DNA from: UBA4582 sp965657335
GTDB lineage: Bacteria; Pseudomonadota; Gammaproteobacteria; Pseudomonadales; Azotimanducaceae
Assembly (NCBI GenBank): GCA_965657335.1
Contig: CBFHOH010000026.1
Location: 3,557 to 67,556, forward strand
Direction of reading: 5' to 3'
Length of the DNA: 64,000 nt
A program made the position numbers and the translations under genes. The notes beneath the pieces were generated by a model. That model was given only the letters and a program-made list of their open reading frames with translations. It did not search any database and had not been told where the DNA came from. Positions 1 through 9,650 of this stretch are shown piece by piece (the first letter of the stretch is position 1; each line of letters starts with the position of its first letter).

Positions 1-824
1 AAATCGAGGCGGCTGGCGGCACTGCCGTCGCAAACTACGACTCGGTAACGGAAGGAGAAGCGGTTGTTGCAGCGGCAATTAGTGCCTTTGGTCAGCTGGA
101 TATTGTGGTAAATAATGCCGGTATACTCACGCCCGAAACATGGTCAGAACTGACTCTGGAATCTTGGCAAAGAACCATCGATGTCAATCTGACCGGTGTA
201 TTTTCAGTCATGAAGGCAGCCTGGCCAATATTGGTTGCACAACAATATGGTCGGATTGTAATGACCGCTTCACCGGCCATGTTTGGTGCTGGCGTCGCCG
301 CTTATGCCGCCAGTAAAGCTGGTGTCGTCGGTTTGGCCAATTCGATTCAATTCGAAGCGCGAAAACTGAAACTTGATATTAAATGTAATGTACTTGTGCC
401 ATCTGCCAATACCCGAATGACAAGGGACTTTGGTGAGGCCGTAAACGAACGCCGAGAAGCATTAGGCAAAAAGCGGGTAGGTAATGCTCCGGAAGAGATA
501 TTAAACAGACTGTCACCAGATAAAGTTTCCGCCATGGTTGTGTGGTTAGCGCATGCCGAGTGTGATTCAGAAGCGAGTATTCATGAAGCGGGTGGTGGCT
601 ATTTTTCCCAGCTACATTGGGCCCGCTCTGCGCCAGTCTACGCGACAGAAATTGAGGGAGTTAAAGCAGCGCCCCTGCCAGAACATGTTCAACAGGGCTT
701 AGCGACCCTGGCAGACTTTGAGAACGGAGATATGCCGCCTTCCGGCGATGGCTCAATGGGAGGACCTTCACCGCTGACACGTGTGTTTGATCATCTCAAG
801 TCAAATAAACACCGAACGTCGTGA
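1..824 (+). CDS. SDR family NAD(P)-dependent oxidoreductase (5' end outside window)
   Basis: Partial gene. The open frame runs from position 3 with no stop and is cut by the window edge, so the glycine-rich cofactor motif near the N-terminus is missing. Visible are the SDR NNAG motif (about 108-119), a serine in the expected catalytic strand (TASPA) and the YAASK active-site motif. Together these show a classical short-chain dehydrogenase/reductase, which interconverts an alcohol and a ketone with NAD(P). The sequence resembles the dehydrogenase part of peroxisomal-type multifunctional beta-oxidation enzymes, and the nearby CoA transferase fits acyl-CoA metabolism; that substrate is an inference. 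GTG at 105 is a conserved valine inside the fold, not a start. A tyrosine phosphatase gene follows after 33 bases. Confidence 0.88.
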   Translation, partial: IEAAGGTAVANYDSVTEGEAVVAAAISAFGQLDIVVNNAGILTPETWSELTLESWQRTIDVNLTGVFSVMKAAWPILVAQQYGRIVMTASPAMFGAGVAAYAASKAGVVGLANSIQFEARKLKLDIKCNVLVPSANTRMTRDFGEAVNERREALGKKRVGNAPEEILNRLSPDKVSAMVVWLAHAECDSEASIHEAGGGYFSQLHWARSAPVYATEIEGVKAAPLPEHVQQGLATLADFENGDMPPSGDGSMGGPSPLTRVFDHLKSNKHRTS

Positions 825-857
825 TTCGCATAAAATGAAATATAAAGGTAATCAAAC

Positions 858-1613
858 ATGATTAACGATTTTGCAGAACGCCATCATGCATTTGAAGGCT
901 GTTTCAACTTCCGGGACATTGGGGGCTACCCAACAAGGGATGGCGGCACGGTGCGATGGAATCGCTATTACCGTGGTGGTAGACAAGACAGAATGACACC
1001 GGCAGACCTCGAAGATTTAGCTAGCCTGGGCATCAAAACGCAAATCGATCTTCGCAGGCCAGATGAAGCAGGCGAGCAGGGTAAAGGACCGCTTCCCGAT
1101 ATGGGGGCAGCTTACCAAAATCTGGCTGTCATACCGGAAGGTGGCTCCGATAAGCTGAGTCAGTTGGTTGGTGACACCGCAATTTCAGGTAAACGTTATC
1201 TGGGATATCTTGAGTTTGGACCTGCGGTTTGGATCCAGATGTTCAGACTATTTGCGAATGCTGATGATCATCCCGTGCTCATTCACTGTACGGCTGGAAA
1301 AGATAGAACGGGTGTTTCCACAGCTTTTCTCTTGTCTGTGCTGGGAGTAGAAAGGGAGATTATCGAAGCTGACTACCTGCTAACCAATATCGATGTAGAA
1401 CGCCAAGTCAATTTTCTAGAGTCCACCGTTGGGTTGCCTGACGGGGTGGATCGTGAGTTGATGATGCACCATGCAGGTGTGCCAGAGACGGCGATGCATG
1501 ATTTTCTCAATGGCCTTGAAGAGAAGCATGGCGGTGCTTTGGGATACCTTACGAGTATCGGTATTGACGAAGCAACGATGCATGCGGTCAGGCAGAATTT
1601 TCTCGAAAGCTGA
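858..1613 (+). CDS. Tyrosine-protein phosphatase family protein
   Basis: The 251-residue protein carries the cysteine phosphatase loop HCTAGKDRTG with the nucleophile Cys144 and Arg150 (CX5R). The N-terminal NFRDIGG segment is typical of the Y_phosphatase3 family of bacterial tyrosine/phosphoinositide phosphatases. No signal peptide is visible, so it is probably cytoplasmic. AAAGG precedes the ATG at a normal distance. It lies 33 bases after the SDR gene and could share its transcript. The substrate cannot be told from sequence. Confidence 0.9.
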   Translation: MINDFAERHHAFEGCFNFRDIGGYPTRDGGTVRWNRYYRGGRQDRMTPADLEDLASLGIKTQIDLRRPDEAGEQGKGPLPDMGAAYQNLAVIPEGGSDKLSQLVGDTAISGKRYLGYLEFGPAVWIQMFRLFANADDHPVLIHCTAGKDRTGVSTAFLLSVLGVEREIIEADYLLTNIDVERQVNFLESTVGLPDGVDRELMMHHAGVPETAMHDFLNGLEEKHGGALGYLTSIGIDEATMHAVRQNFLES

Positions 1614-1725
1614 CACCGTCATAGGCGCCGGCCTTTGTGCTCATTAGATCAATATGAAATTTGGGTTTCTGGCGTTCTACTGGCACTATGAGTATCAAAA
1701 ATAGACTCCGATTAAAGGACAAATT

Positions 1726-2901
1726 ATGAAGCCTCTCGAAGGTGTGACAATTCTAGAATTCTCGACGATGATTACTGCCTCTTTTGCGGCGATGCAAATG
1801 TGTGAGCAAGGCGCCCGTGTGATAAAGGTAGAGCCACTTAGCCAAGGTGACCCCATGCGTTACATCGGCGAAAGCAAAGGCGGCATCTCATCGCTGTTCG
1901 CTAACTGTAATCGAGGCAAGCAAGCGATTCGGGTCGACATCAAGGAAGCGGCAGGGCAGGCCTTGATCCGCGAAATGGTGCCTCATGTTGACGTTGTTAT
2001 TCATAATTTTCGTCCCGGTGTGATGGATAAGCATGGCCTTGGCAGTGACGCACTTCGGGCACTCAATTCACGCCTGATTTACACGGCGATATCTGGGTTT
2101 GGTAACGCAGGGCCTCTCAGCAACGCGCCAGCTTATGATCCGATTATTCAGGCCAGTGCAGGTATCACAGCGGCTCAGGGGCAAGGTGAACCGGCGTTTG
2201 TGCGAAGTCTTGTATGCGATAAAATTACCGCCTACACCGCCTGTCAGGCAGTCACCAGCGCTTTATATATGCGTGAAAAAACCGGTGAAGGTCAGCATAT
2301 TGATCTGTCCATGCTGGACGCGGGGTTGTTCTTTATTTTTCCTGACGGATTCCAAAACCATACACTGCTCGACGATGACATCGAACCGCAGCCACTGCTA
2401 ACGGACATCCTGTATGACATCACGCTGACAAAGGATGGTGGGGTAACAATATCCGCAGGAACGCCAGATCAACAAATGCGCTCACTGATTGCGATGGGCA
2501 TGGAGCACTTGCTGGCCGATGAACGTTTCGACACGCAAGAAAAACTTATTGGAAACATCGCCACCTTCAAGCAACTGGTAAATGCTGAGTATCTAAAGTA
2601 CTCGACGGATGAAATCGTTTCAAGGATGAAAGAGGCTGACGTACCCTGCGCGCGTTGTCTCGACCGCGACGAAGTTTTAGGGCAAGAGCAGCTTGTTGCC
2701 AATGACACCGTTGGGGTAATAGATCACCCCTTGATGGGATCTATGCGACTGATCAAGGCGCCAGCCAGATTCGGCGGCGAAGTATTGACACCTGGATCAC
2801 CCAGTCCTGCGCACGGAGAACATACGCGCGAAGTGCTGGAGTCGTTCGCCATAGATAGTGCGCGTGTCAAAGAAATGTTCGATGACGGGATTGTTTCTTG
2901 A
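1726..2901 (+). CDS. CaiB/BaiF family (type III) CoA transferase
   Basis: The 391-residue protein has the family start (PLEGVTILEFSTM), followed by the RVIKVEPL and GDPMR segments of family III CoA transferases. Asp165 in LVCDKITAY sits where the catalytic aspartate that forms an acyl anhydride is expected, and GEGQHIDLSMLDA follows as usual. Such enzymes move CoA between carboxylic acids and activate substrates for degradation. AAAGGAC precedes the ATG. The specific acid is unknown; the SDR and acyl-CoA dehydrogenases in the window suggest activation before beta-oxidation-like steps. Confidence 0.93.
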   Translation: MKPLEGVTILEFSTMITASFAAMQMCEQGARVIKVEPLSQGDPMRYIGESKGGISSLFANCNRGKQAIRVDIKEAAGQALIREMVPHVDVVIHNFRPGVMDKHGLGSDALRALNSRLIYTAISGFGNAGPLSNAPAYDPIIQASAGITAAQGQGEPAFVRSLVCDKITAYTACQAVTSALYMREKTGEGQHIDLSMLDAGLFFIFPDGFQNHTLLDDDIEPQPLLTDILYDITLTKDGGVTISAGTPDQQMRSLIAMGMEHLLADERFDTQEKLIGNIATFKQLVNAEYLKYSTDEIVSRMKEADVPCARCLDRDEVLGQEQLVANDTVGVIDHPLMGSMRLIKAPARFGGEVLTPGSPSPAHGEHTREVLESFAIDSARVKEMFDDGIVS

Positions 2902-2917
2902 AAGTCGGGTAAGCGAT

Positions 2918-3967
2918 TTACGGCGAGGTCGCTAATTGACCTCGAATACCCTTGAAGATGCTCACCAGCATAGCAACGATGACAAGTAACCAGGCCGCTG
3001 AAGCGACCCAAATCATGAGCTGTGCGATCCAGTAAAGTGGTGCGAAATCAGCGGTAATCGACAATCGGCAACTTGCAACCGTGTACATGCCGAGTGGAAA
3101 GACAATGCTCCACTGTGTTGGTTCATATTTTAATGGCACCCGCATAAACCCGTGTTTCCATAAGCCTAGGATCACGAGTAGCGGTATCCACCAGGTTGCC
3201 CAAGACCAGCAAAGCATAATCACGCCATCCACCATAGGGCGCAGGGCATCGAGAAAAGGGATGACCGGAGGTCCGCTTGACAGGGCGCTACCGGCGTTTG
3301 CGCTGATTGCTGTGGCACCCATGATGACCCACATCAGTGGGTTGTAGTCCGCTGCCTTCATTCCAAGAAAGAAGATCCGATAGCAAAATAACGTCACAAA
3401 AATAGCGTATAGAATCAGTCCTAAGCCCCAAAGCAGAAATACCTCGAACATCAGGTAGGAAGCGTACTCGCCGAGTAACGGTGCCAGTTTTGCACCAAGC
3501 AACACAAGCGATTGAGTACCGACGATGCTAATTAGCCAACCACCATGAACGACGTCGGCCTTCCGTTCCGGGTGACGCAGTGTGAGTACGCCAAAACTGC
3601 AATACAACAGTCCGGTCCACGCCAGAAATGCGAGCACCCAGCAAACCATTGAGGTCGTATGCCAACCGAAATCGAAGAGTAGTAAACCGGCAATATCCGT
3701 TGCGGCAACAAATGAGAAAAAGATGAATGTCGTTCTTGGATTAAGCAGGTTTTCCAGCACTGCGGCGGGAAAGACAAACAGACGCCAAGTGTAAAGGCTG
3801 AAAATCAAACACCAGGATGTCAGCGAAAATAACGCAAATGCTTCGGAAAATCGTGGCATGTCCAGCATGTCTGCTGCAATCGAAATTATCCCACTTGCCA
3901 TCGTCAGCGTGAAATATCCGGGGTACAGGTTCTTTAGCCAATCAAGTCCGTGATAATCCTTCAGCAT
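2918..3967 (-). CDS. TDT family transporter (SLAC1/TehA/malic acid transport-like)
   Basis: The 349-residue, very hydrophobic protein has about ten predicted membrane segments. Its N-terminus, with a short LKNLYPGYFTLTMASGI stretch, is characteristic of tellurite-resistance/dicarboxylate transporters (TDT). Family members are anion channels or proton-coupled transporters in the inner membrane for dicarboxylates, sulfite or chloride. The substrate is not deducible. GGAGAG precedes the ATG. The gene converges on the CoA transferase with 16 bases between them, and DUF3293 lies immediately upstream on the same strand. Confidence 0.85.
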   Translation of the reverse strand: MLKDYHGLDWLKNLYPGYFTLTMASGIISIAADMLDMPRFSEAFALFSLTSWCLIFSLYTWRLFVFPAAVLENLLNPRTTFIFFSFVAATDIAGLLLFDFGWHTTSMVCWVLAFLAWTGLLYCSFGVLTLRHPERKADVVHGGWLISIVGTQSLVLLGAKLAPLLGEYASYLMFEVFLLWGLGLILYAIFVTLFCYRIFFLGMKAADYNPLMWVIMGATAISANAGSALSSGPPVIPFLDALRPMVDGVIMLCWSWATWWIPLLVILGLWKHGFMRVPLKYEPTQWSIVFPLGMYTVASCRLSITADFAPLYWIAQLMIWVASAAWLLVIVAMLVSIFKGIRGQLATSP

Positions 3968-3986
3968 TTGTTCTCTCCGCTAACAT

Positions 3987-4397
3987 TTACTGACAAATAA
4001 TCAATTCAGGTACGCCGGAAACCGGTATCCAGACGAATGCATTCTGTTCGTGTCGTTTGGCTATCTCTGTGGCATCGTCGAGGCTGACGCCGAGTACCAG
4101 ATAACTATCCTCAGACCAGTCTCCTGTTTGCGATTCTCCTCGGCCAACAAAATAGTTTAGCCGTTGACTTGAGATATCTTCTAAAAGTTCGATCTGTCGG
4201 TCGTAATTTTCATCAAGCGTCAACTTTCTGCCGAGGGGATTCCACGCTGTGATAAATGCAGCAGATTCAACGTTGAAACTGGCAAACAAAATTCGCAGAC
4301 CATCATTTTGCTCGCCAATGTGCACAAGAAGCGGTGGGTCATCATCAATAATATAATCGGTCTGTCGATATTTCTGCAGTAATGCTTCGCTAATCAC
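3987..4397 (-). CDS. DUF3293 domain-containing protein
   Basis: The 136-residue acidic soluble protein carries ITAWNPLG and the spaced asparagines typical of DUF3293, a small family common in proteobacteria with no established function. The start is GTG at 4397 with only a weak ribosome-binding sequence. It precedes the TDT transporter gene by 19 bases and follows an unknown gene by 42 bases, so the three minus-strand genes may be co-transcribed. Confidence 0.78.
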   Translation of the reverse strand: MISEALLQKYRQTDYIIDDDPPLLVHIGEQNDGLRILFASFNVESAAFITAWNPLGRKLTLDENYDRQIELLEDISSQRLNYFVGRGESQTGDWSEDSYLVLGVSLDDATEIAKRHEQNAFVWIPVSGVPELIICQ

Positions 4398-4439
4398 ATA
4401 TTATCCAATAGGTTGAGGTTAAGCGGCTTAAGACTCTGC

Positions 4440-5069
4440 TTAAATTTGATGATCACCTAGACTCATCATCAGAAAACCCGTAAATGCCGCATTGTTGGGT
4501 GAGATCGATGGATCGACTTTCTCTTTCATTGCCAGAATTTGACGCCGGAATTCTTCATAAAATGCCCACGAAGGTCTTGGTTTGTAGTCGAGATTTTCTA
4601 GCTCCAGATACTTGATCACGTTTTTAGCTGTGGTGGGTTTTACAAAAACTTCATCTAAGGGTTTCATATAGGTTGGGCAAATCGTGATCAAGCTCCACTT
4701 CGCTAATTTACCTCTCGCGAGAATGTCGACGATGATTTCGAAGCCCTTGTGTTGTTTACCGTGTAGCAATAATTGAAATCCCATCGCTAGTGCCTCGCGC
4801 TCGTCTCTGTCGAGACCGTTAACGTAATCGCGAAATTTCGGTTTTTCGAACATCGAAACCATAGAAGAACGACTGACAATTTTGATCAGACTATCAAGCA
4901 CTGGCCCGGTTTTTTGGAAGGCCGTTTTACTGAGCAGCTGTGCCGCTTGTTCAGTCATTTTGCCGACGTTGTGTTTCTTACCGATCGTCATCATATCGGG
5001 ATGATTGAACCCGCCGGGATATCGTGCAAGAAACTCTGCTTCTGCTTGTTTAAGTCTTTTTAGGTTCAT
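4440..5069 (-). CDS. Conserved-looking hypothetical protein
   Basis: I do not recognise this 209-residue protein. It is predicted soluble and largely helical, rich in lysine and methionine, with no signal peptide, membrane segment or catalytic signature. The N-terminus includes KRLKQAEAEFLARYPGGF. The uninterrupted frame, length and position in a same-strand series before DUF3293 support a real gene. No convincing ribosome-binding site precedes the ATG. Confidence 0.7.
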   Translation of the reverse strand: MNLKRLKQAEAEFLARYPGGFNHPDMMTIGKKHNVGKMTEQAAQLLSKTAFQKTGPVLDSLIKIVSRSSMVSMFEKPKFRDYVNGLDRDEREALAMGFQLLLHGKQHKGFEIIVDILARGKLAKWSLITICPTYMKPLDEVFVKPTTAKNVIKYLELENLDYKPRPSWAFYEEFRRQILAMKEKVDPSISPNNAAFTGFLMMSLGDHQI

Positions 5070-5164
5070 TGATGTGTACTGATCTGGACTAGACTAAGCC
5101 TAATCTTGCGGAACCCTGTCGACAAGCGATATTCTTGTCTTTCTCTCAGACCTGCTGTGTATTC

Positions 5165-5998
5165 ATGACTGAAAATGTAAAGCCAGAAGCATCGTATATT
5201 ATCGGCGTGGACCTAGCTTGGCAGAGCGAGAAAAACTCCTCGGCGATTGCCGTTTCGAGACTGGTAAACGATACCCTCGAGATTGTCGCGGTCGAGAAGC
5301 GTGTCATTGGCCTTGACAACATTGTTGCGCTGATTGATCAGTGGGGTGAAAGCGGTTGTAAGGTGGCGGGTATTGCGATTGATGCATCCCTGATTATCAA
5401 CAACGTAACGGGTCAACGGGAATGTGAAAAGCTCATTACGAAGTCTTATGGGCGACGAAAAGCTGGCTGTCATGCGAGTAATCTGACGCTTTATCCGGAC
5501 CCGGATAGTGTGAAATTGGCCAAAGCGCTAGCCGCTCGAGGTTATCGTCACCTGTCGCCTGCTGGCTCCGACGATGCCTGGATGATTGAAGTCTATCCTC
5601 ACCCAGCGCTGATCGAAATGTTCGAGTTACCGGAGCGGCTGCTTTACAAAAAAGGCCGAGTAGATCAGAAGCGGACGGGCCAGGTGAATTTGGCGCAGTT
5701 GTTAAGGGCGTTATCAAAGTCCTCGTCTATGGCGCTTTCTCTGTCTGCTGAAAATCAGTATTTGCTTGATGAGACGACCATTCTTGCGAACCGGGGTAGT
5801 GCGCTGAAACAGCACGAAGATGCACTAGATTCAATTGTGTGCGCCTACATTGGCGCTCTCTATACCTTACAACCATCTCGCAAGGTTTTCGGCGACGTGA
5901 CACATGGCTACATTTATGTGCCAGAGGGACCGGCACTTGAAGAACGCCTGCCTTGGATAGATAAATTGACGCTGTTTCAAAGCTTCTTCCGCAAGTAG
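5165..5998 (+). CDS. DUF429 domain-containing protein (predicted RNase H-like fold)
   Basis: About 277 residues. GVDLAW near the N-terminus, AIDASLII, the DDAWMIEVYPHPAL segment and a C-terminal HEDALDSIVCA match DUF429 proteins. These are predicted to have an RNase H/actin-like fold with acidic residues that may bind metal. No function is established. The ATG at 5165 was preferred over an in-frame TTG at 5135 because the family begins close to GVDLAW; neither has a strong ribosome-binding site. It is transcribed away from the unknown protein at 5069. Confidence 0.8.
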   Translation: MTENVKPEASYIIGVDLAWQSEKNSSAIAVSRLVNDTLEIVAVEKRVIGLDNIVALIDQWGESGCKVAGIAIDASLIINNVTGQRECEKLITKSYGRRKAGCHASNLTLYPDPDSVKLAKALAARGYRHLSPAGSDDAWMIEVYPHPALIEMFELPERLLYKKGRVDQKRTGQVNLAQLLRALSKSSSMALSLSAENQYLLDETTILANRGSALKQHEDALDSIVCAYIGALYTLQPSRKVFGDVTHGYIYVPEGPALEERLPWIDKLTLFQSFFRK

Positions 5999-6003
5999 GG
6001 CGA

Positions 6004-6342
6004 TCAGGCTTCTTCAGCGAATTTCGCCTCCATTTGAAGATAGCCATTTGCGTCAGGATGATTAGCCCAGATATCTTTCCAACCCTGACTTCGAAACACT
6101 GTTGCGTGCCCCTGATTGCGTGCTTCCATTGAGTCCCACCGAATAATCCAAGTGATATTCGCAGGTCCATGCTTATGGGAATCTGGATCGCTGCCGCTGA
6201 CCTCTGTGGCTTCGCCGTTGTCCATCCAAAACCCAACCAGGTCAAGGTGTTCCCTTAGGTAAGGCACGGCTTCTTTTGTTGCCCATGCCTTGTATTGCTC
6301 AAATTTTGCTGTCTCGTAATGGTAATTTCGAATTTCAAACAT
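6004..6342 (-). CDS. NIPSNAP family protein
   Basis: A small protein of about 112 residues starting MFEIRNYHYE, with two clustered aromatic and charged segments as in the NIPSNAP ferredoxin-like fold. ATG at 6342 was chosen because GGAGAA lies about 12 bases upstream and the family begins at this point; a longer in-frame start at 6402 would overlap the preceding gene. The biochemical role is unknown in bacteria. It follows the MaoC-like gene on the same strand, and the frame stops 6 bases from the end of the convergent DUF429 gene. Confidence 0.82.
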   Translation of the reverse strand: MFEIRNYHYETAKFEQYKAWATKEAVPYLREHLDLVGFWMDNGEATEVSGSDPDSHKHGPANITWIIRWDSMEARNQGHATVFRSQGWKDIWANHPDANGYLQMEAKFAEEA

Positions 6343-6383
6343 CTTTGCTGATTCTCCGCAGTAAATTGTTGATCGTTTGTAAA

Positions 6384-7268
6384 CTAACTCGTCGTGCCAC
6401 AAATGACGCCATTGGCAATGGCAGGTTCTCCGTGCCCATTAAGCACCCGATAGAATACTTGAAGTTCACCATGCTCGGTGTTTGTGCCCATACACTGTAT
6501 TTGTATGGTTGAGTCCATCAGCACCATCGCTCTGAGTTGGCCGCAAAGCCGCGTGATTTTGGTTGCATCTCCATCGAAATGCCGGTTGATCACTGAGGTT
6601 AGCGCGTGTGCTTTGGTTGCGCTGCCATGCAAGATGATGTCCGGTAGTCCGGCGGCGAGCGCAACGCTGCGCTCTGTGTGAATCGGGTTATAAATGTACG
6701 AACACTCTGTGTATTGTTGGCCCGCGTGTCGTGCGATGTAAATTTCTTCCGTCCACAGCGGCGTGTTCGGCAAACTCGCTATTGACGGCGCACTGGGTGA
6801 AGGCGCAATTTCCCTGTCAGGTCCGTTCATAGTTGCGCCTCGCGTGATGCCGTTGTAATCAAGTTCGGCTAATAACTCACCTTGACTGTCAGTCATTTTG
6901 AAACGATCGACACTATAAACGCCGGGTGAGATTTTTTTTCGGGATATTAACTGGCCTTGCACGGTCACCGTTTGATTCTGCCTAAATGGTTGATAGATGC
7001 GCAGATCTGTCTCTGCATGCACGCCAAATGGCGCTGCGCGTGGATTGGGTGGTAAGTCAGGTCTGAAACGTGTATTCCATTGCAATGCGAAACAAATAGC
7101 GGGGTGAACATTCAGCCCGCCCTCACGTGTGTCGTCAAAATAGGCTTCATTGGTGTCATTAATCGATGACGCGTAAGCCATCGTTCTTCTGGCATCCAGC
7201 GTGTAGGATTTCGCGATTGTGTAACCGCCGACGTCGTTTCTGTCGAGTTCACCTGGCCCTTGGGTCAT
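6384..7268 (-). CDS. MaoC-like acyl dehydratase, double hot-dog domain protein
   Basis: The 294-residue protein has an N-terminal hot-dog half with DVGGYTIAKSYTLDARRTMAYA and a C-terminal half with HGSATKAHAL resembling the catalytic region of MaoC/(R)-hydratase proteins. That fold hydrates trans-2-enoyl-CoA or binds related thioesters. The classical hydratase D/H pair is not obvious in the first half. It is probably cytoplasmic. NIPSNAP follows 41 bases downstream on the same strand. The acyl-CoA role rests on fold and context. Confidence 0.75.
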   Translation of the reverse strand: MTQGPGELDRNDVGGYTIAKSYTLDARRTMAYASSINDTNEAYFDDTREGGLNVHPAICFALQWNTRFRPDLPPNPRAAPFGVHAETDLRIYQPFRQNQTVTVQGQLISRKKISPGVYSVDRFKMTDSQGELLAELDYNGITRGATMNGPDREIAPSPSAPSIASLPNTPLWTEEIYIARHAGQQYTECSYIYNPIHTERSVALAAGLPDIILHGSATKAHALTSVINRHFDGDATKITRLCGQLRAMVLMDSTIQIQCMGTNTEHGELQVFYRVLNGHGEPAIANGVICGTTS

Positions 7269-7437
7269 ATTCCTGCGCCTGTTCAGTACATTCCGGTTGA
7301 GTAAGTCTATGCTTGCGATCTGCCAGAGTCTAATGCATTAAAGGGCAAAGTCGGGTGTCGGATTTCTGGTGACGGGTCGCGTGGGTCGCGAACATTGTTG
7401 GGGGCAGTCGCATGCGCGATCGGGTAGTCCCCGGTCG

Positions 7438-8376
7438 TTACAAATCTAGGCGCACTCCTTCGGTTGCGACGTGATATCCAAGCGACTTGACCTGCTGGCT
7501 CTCCTTGCTTGAGGCATCGAGTAAAGGATTGGTGTGATTCATATGGATAAACCAGACCTTATTGCGTACCGAAGGTGCCGCATCTTTGAGTAGAGCCATC
7601 GTCTCGCTCACAAACGGGTGAGGAATCACAGACATGTCTCGCCCGGGCAGTTCACCGTCGGCGAAAAAAGCGCCGTCAATCAGCGCATAGTCGACGCTTT
7701 TTATCAATTCAACGATATCGGTATCCCAGTCTTGCCATTTATTGATGTCGGGAATGAAGATTGCGGACTTGTTAGGCCCCTCAATTCGGTAACCGACTGT
7801 CTCGGAGTACTCATCTCGATGCGGTACGAGAAACGGCGTGACATTGACTGATCCAAGATTGACAGTCGATTTATCTCGAAGCGGTTGCAGGGCAATGTTC
7901 TTGAATAAGACCAATTGACTCCATGGACCGTTTTGCTGCAAATAATCGGTCATTCTTGGCATTGCATAGACAGGCACATTCGATGCGCCCATGACTTCGT
8001 GCCCAAGAAACATCAAACCCGTGTAATGACCGATATGTGCATGGGTTAAAAACACACCACTGAAATCAAACTGAGCGTCCGGTGCTTCGACTTGTAAATC
8101 GTAATACTGCCCGGGGAAGTTAGGCGTTGCCTCAAACATGAATTTTTTCTTCGCTGTTGGATCTATCAGCCCAAGCGATACAGCCCCGCGTCTTTTTCGC
8201 ACATCCTGCCAACCGGGTAGGCAATGGGGCGCCAGGCAACCTGCTTGCGGATAACCGGCATCTTGCACAACGCCAAGGACATAAAGATAAGGCGTTTGGT
8301 TTGTGTCGGCAGTTGTCGAACACGAAATCGTGAGAAAGCTCAAACAGCAAAAAAATCTGATCAGTGTAGGTTTCAA
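7438..8376 (-). CDS. PqqB-like MBL-fold metallo-hydrolase, probable lipoprotein
   Basis: The 312-residue protein starts with a short basic segment, a hydrophobic stretch and a possible lipobox (LTISC, Cys19), so export and lipidation are likely. The mature part resembles PqqB (VVQDAGYPQAGC near the start) and has the metal-site segment THAHIGHYTG, in which glycine stands where most metallo-beta-lactamase folds have aspartate (HxHxDH). Further histidines (PHRDEYSETVG and IHMNHTNP) could complete the site. No other pqq genes are present, so PQQ synthesis is unlikely. The start is TTG at 8376, supported by GGAG six bases upstream. Confidence 0.8.
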   Translation of the reverse strand: MKPTLIRFFCCLSFLTISCSTTADTNQTPYLYVLGVVQDAGYPQAGCLAPHCLPGWQDVRKRRGAVSLGLIDPTAKKKFMFEATPNFPGQYYDLQVEAPDAQFDFSGVFLTHAHIGHYTGLMFLGHEVMGASNVPVYAMPRMTDYLQQNGPWSQLVLFKNIALQPLRDKSTVNLGSVNVTPFLVPHRDEYSETVGYRIEGPNKSAIFIPDINKWQDWDTDIVELIKSVDYALIDGAFFADGELPGRDMSVIPHPFVSETMALLKDAAPSVRNKVWFIHMNHTNPLLDASSKESQQVKSLGYHVATEGVRLDL

Positions 8377-8555
8377 AGTAGCTCCGTGATCGGCTGTAAA
8401 TTAGCGAGGTATTGGCGAAATTAAGTTAGCACAGCGGTGCTGTATGAGCCAGACTGCGCTGTGTTTCGATATAGTGAATACTATGACAAAATCACGCTCT
8501 ACTATTTTTGAGGTTTTACTGGGCAGATGGTTATTAAGCGGGGTTGGGTGGAGCC

Positions 8556-9635
8556 ATGAGTAGATTTATTCAAGAAGATGAACGCGCGGCTGATCTATCT
8601 GAGGTACGCAGCGATGAACAATTAGATTGGCAAGCGCTGGAAATATGGCTCAAGACCCACGTGGCTGAAAGTTCGGGGTTAAATCCCGACGCGAATATGT
8701 TGGTTTCTCAGTTCCATGGTGGGCACGCAAACTTGACCTATTGTGTCCGTTTCGGGGATCTTGAGCTGGTGGTCAGGCGACCGCCGAAAGGTAATATTGC
8801 ACCCGGCGCCCATGATATGCATCGAGAGTATCGGGTGTTGAAGGGGCTGGCGCCAGTCTATCGTCAAGCCCCAACTGTTTTTGCGTTCTGTGACGACACC
8901 AGCATCATTGGTGCACCTTTCATTGTGGTTGAACGTAGGCGAGGAGTGATTGTTAGGGCAGAGGTCCCGGCATCCTTGCAGGTGCACAACAATGTAGCGG
9001 AACGAATTAGCTATGCCCTGATTGACGCGATGCGAGATTTACACGCACTGGACCCGGAAGCTATCGGGCTGTCGCAATTGGGCAAACCAAGCGGTTTTGT
9101 TGACCGACAACTCAAAGGTTGGCATCACCGTTGGCATCTGTCGCGTCAGCAGGCATTACCATTGTTTGATGAGGTCCACCAGAAACTGCTTAAGCATCAA
9201 CCGGCGTCTGGTAAACATTGTATTGTTCACAATGATCTTAAACTTGATAATTGTATGTTTGATCCGTCAGACCCTGATCGGGTTCACTCGGTATTTGACT
9301 GGGATATGGCGACGTTGGGCGATCCGCTGGCAGAGCTTGGCACGCTGCTAGGATACTGGAGAGAGGCGGGTGATGGTTTTAACCGTGCGCCAACCATCGA
9401 GCTTGATATGTCAGCGTTCCCCTCAAGAAAAATGCTGGTGGAACGCTATGCTCAGTCAGGCGTTGACCTTGTGAATATTGATTGGTACGAGGCATTTGCC
9501 CTTTGGAAGCACGCGGTTGTGCTGCAACAACTTCTCGCTCGGCTTGAGTCTGGCGAGAGCAAGGACGAACGCTTTAGGGCTTTCGTCGACACAATTCCCG
9601 GTATTGTTGAGGGTGCCGGTCAGATTTTGGGTTAA
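8556..9635 (+). CDS. Phosphotransferase family protein (aminoglycoside phosphotransferase fold)
   Basis: About 359 residues with the kinase-like HNDLKLDN catalytic loop near residue 225 and the FDWDMATLGDP metal-binding segment. This branch resembles the N-terminal domain of ACAD10/ACAD11, where it is proposed to phosphorylate hydroxylated acyl chains so that a dehydrogenase partner can process them. The next gene is such an acyl-CoA dehydrogenase, so the two domains are split here. ATG at 8556 has GGTGGAG upstream and was preferred over TTG at 8544. Confidence 0.9.
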   Translation: MSRFIQEDERAADLSEVRSDEQLDWQALEIWLKTHVAESSGLNPDANMLVSQFHGGHANLTYCVRFGDLELVVRRPPKGNIAPGAHDMHREYRVLKGLAPVYRQAPTVFAFCDDTSIIGAPFIVVERRRGVIVRAEVPASLQVHNNVAERISYALIDAMRDLHALDPEAIGLSQLGKPSGFVDRQLKGWHHRWHLSRQQALPLFDEVHQKLLKHQPASGKHCIVHNDLKLDNCMFDPSDPDRVHSVFDWDMATLGDPLAELGTLLGYWREAGDGFNRAPTIELDMSAFPSRKMLVERYAQSGVDLVNIDWYEAFALWKHAVVLQQLLARLESGESKDERFRAFVDTIPGIVEGAGQILG

Positions 9636-9650
9636 TAATTTAATTCTTTT

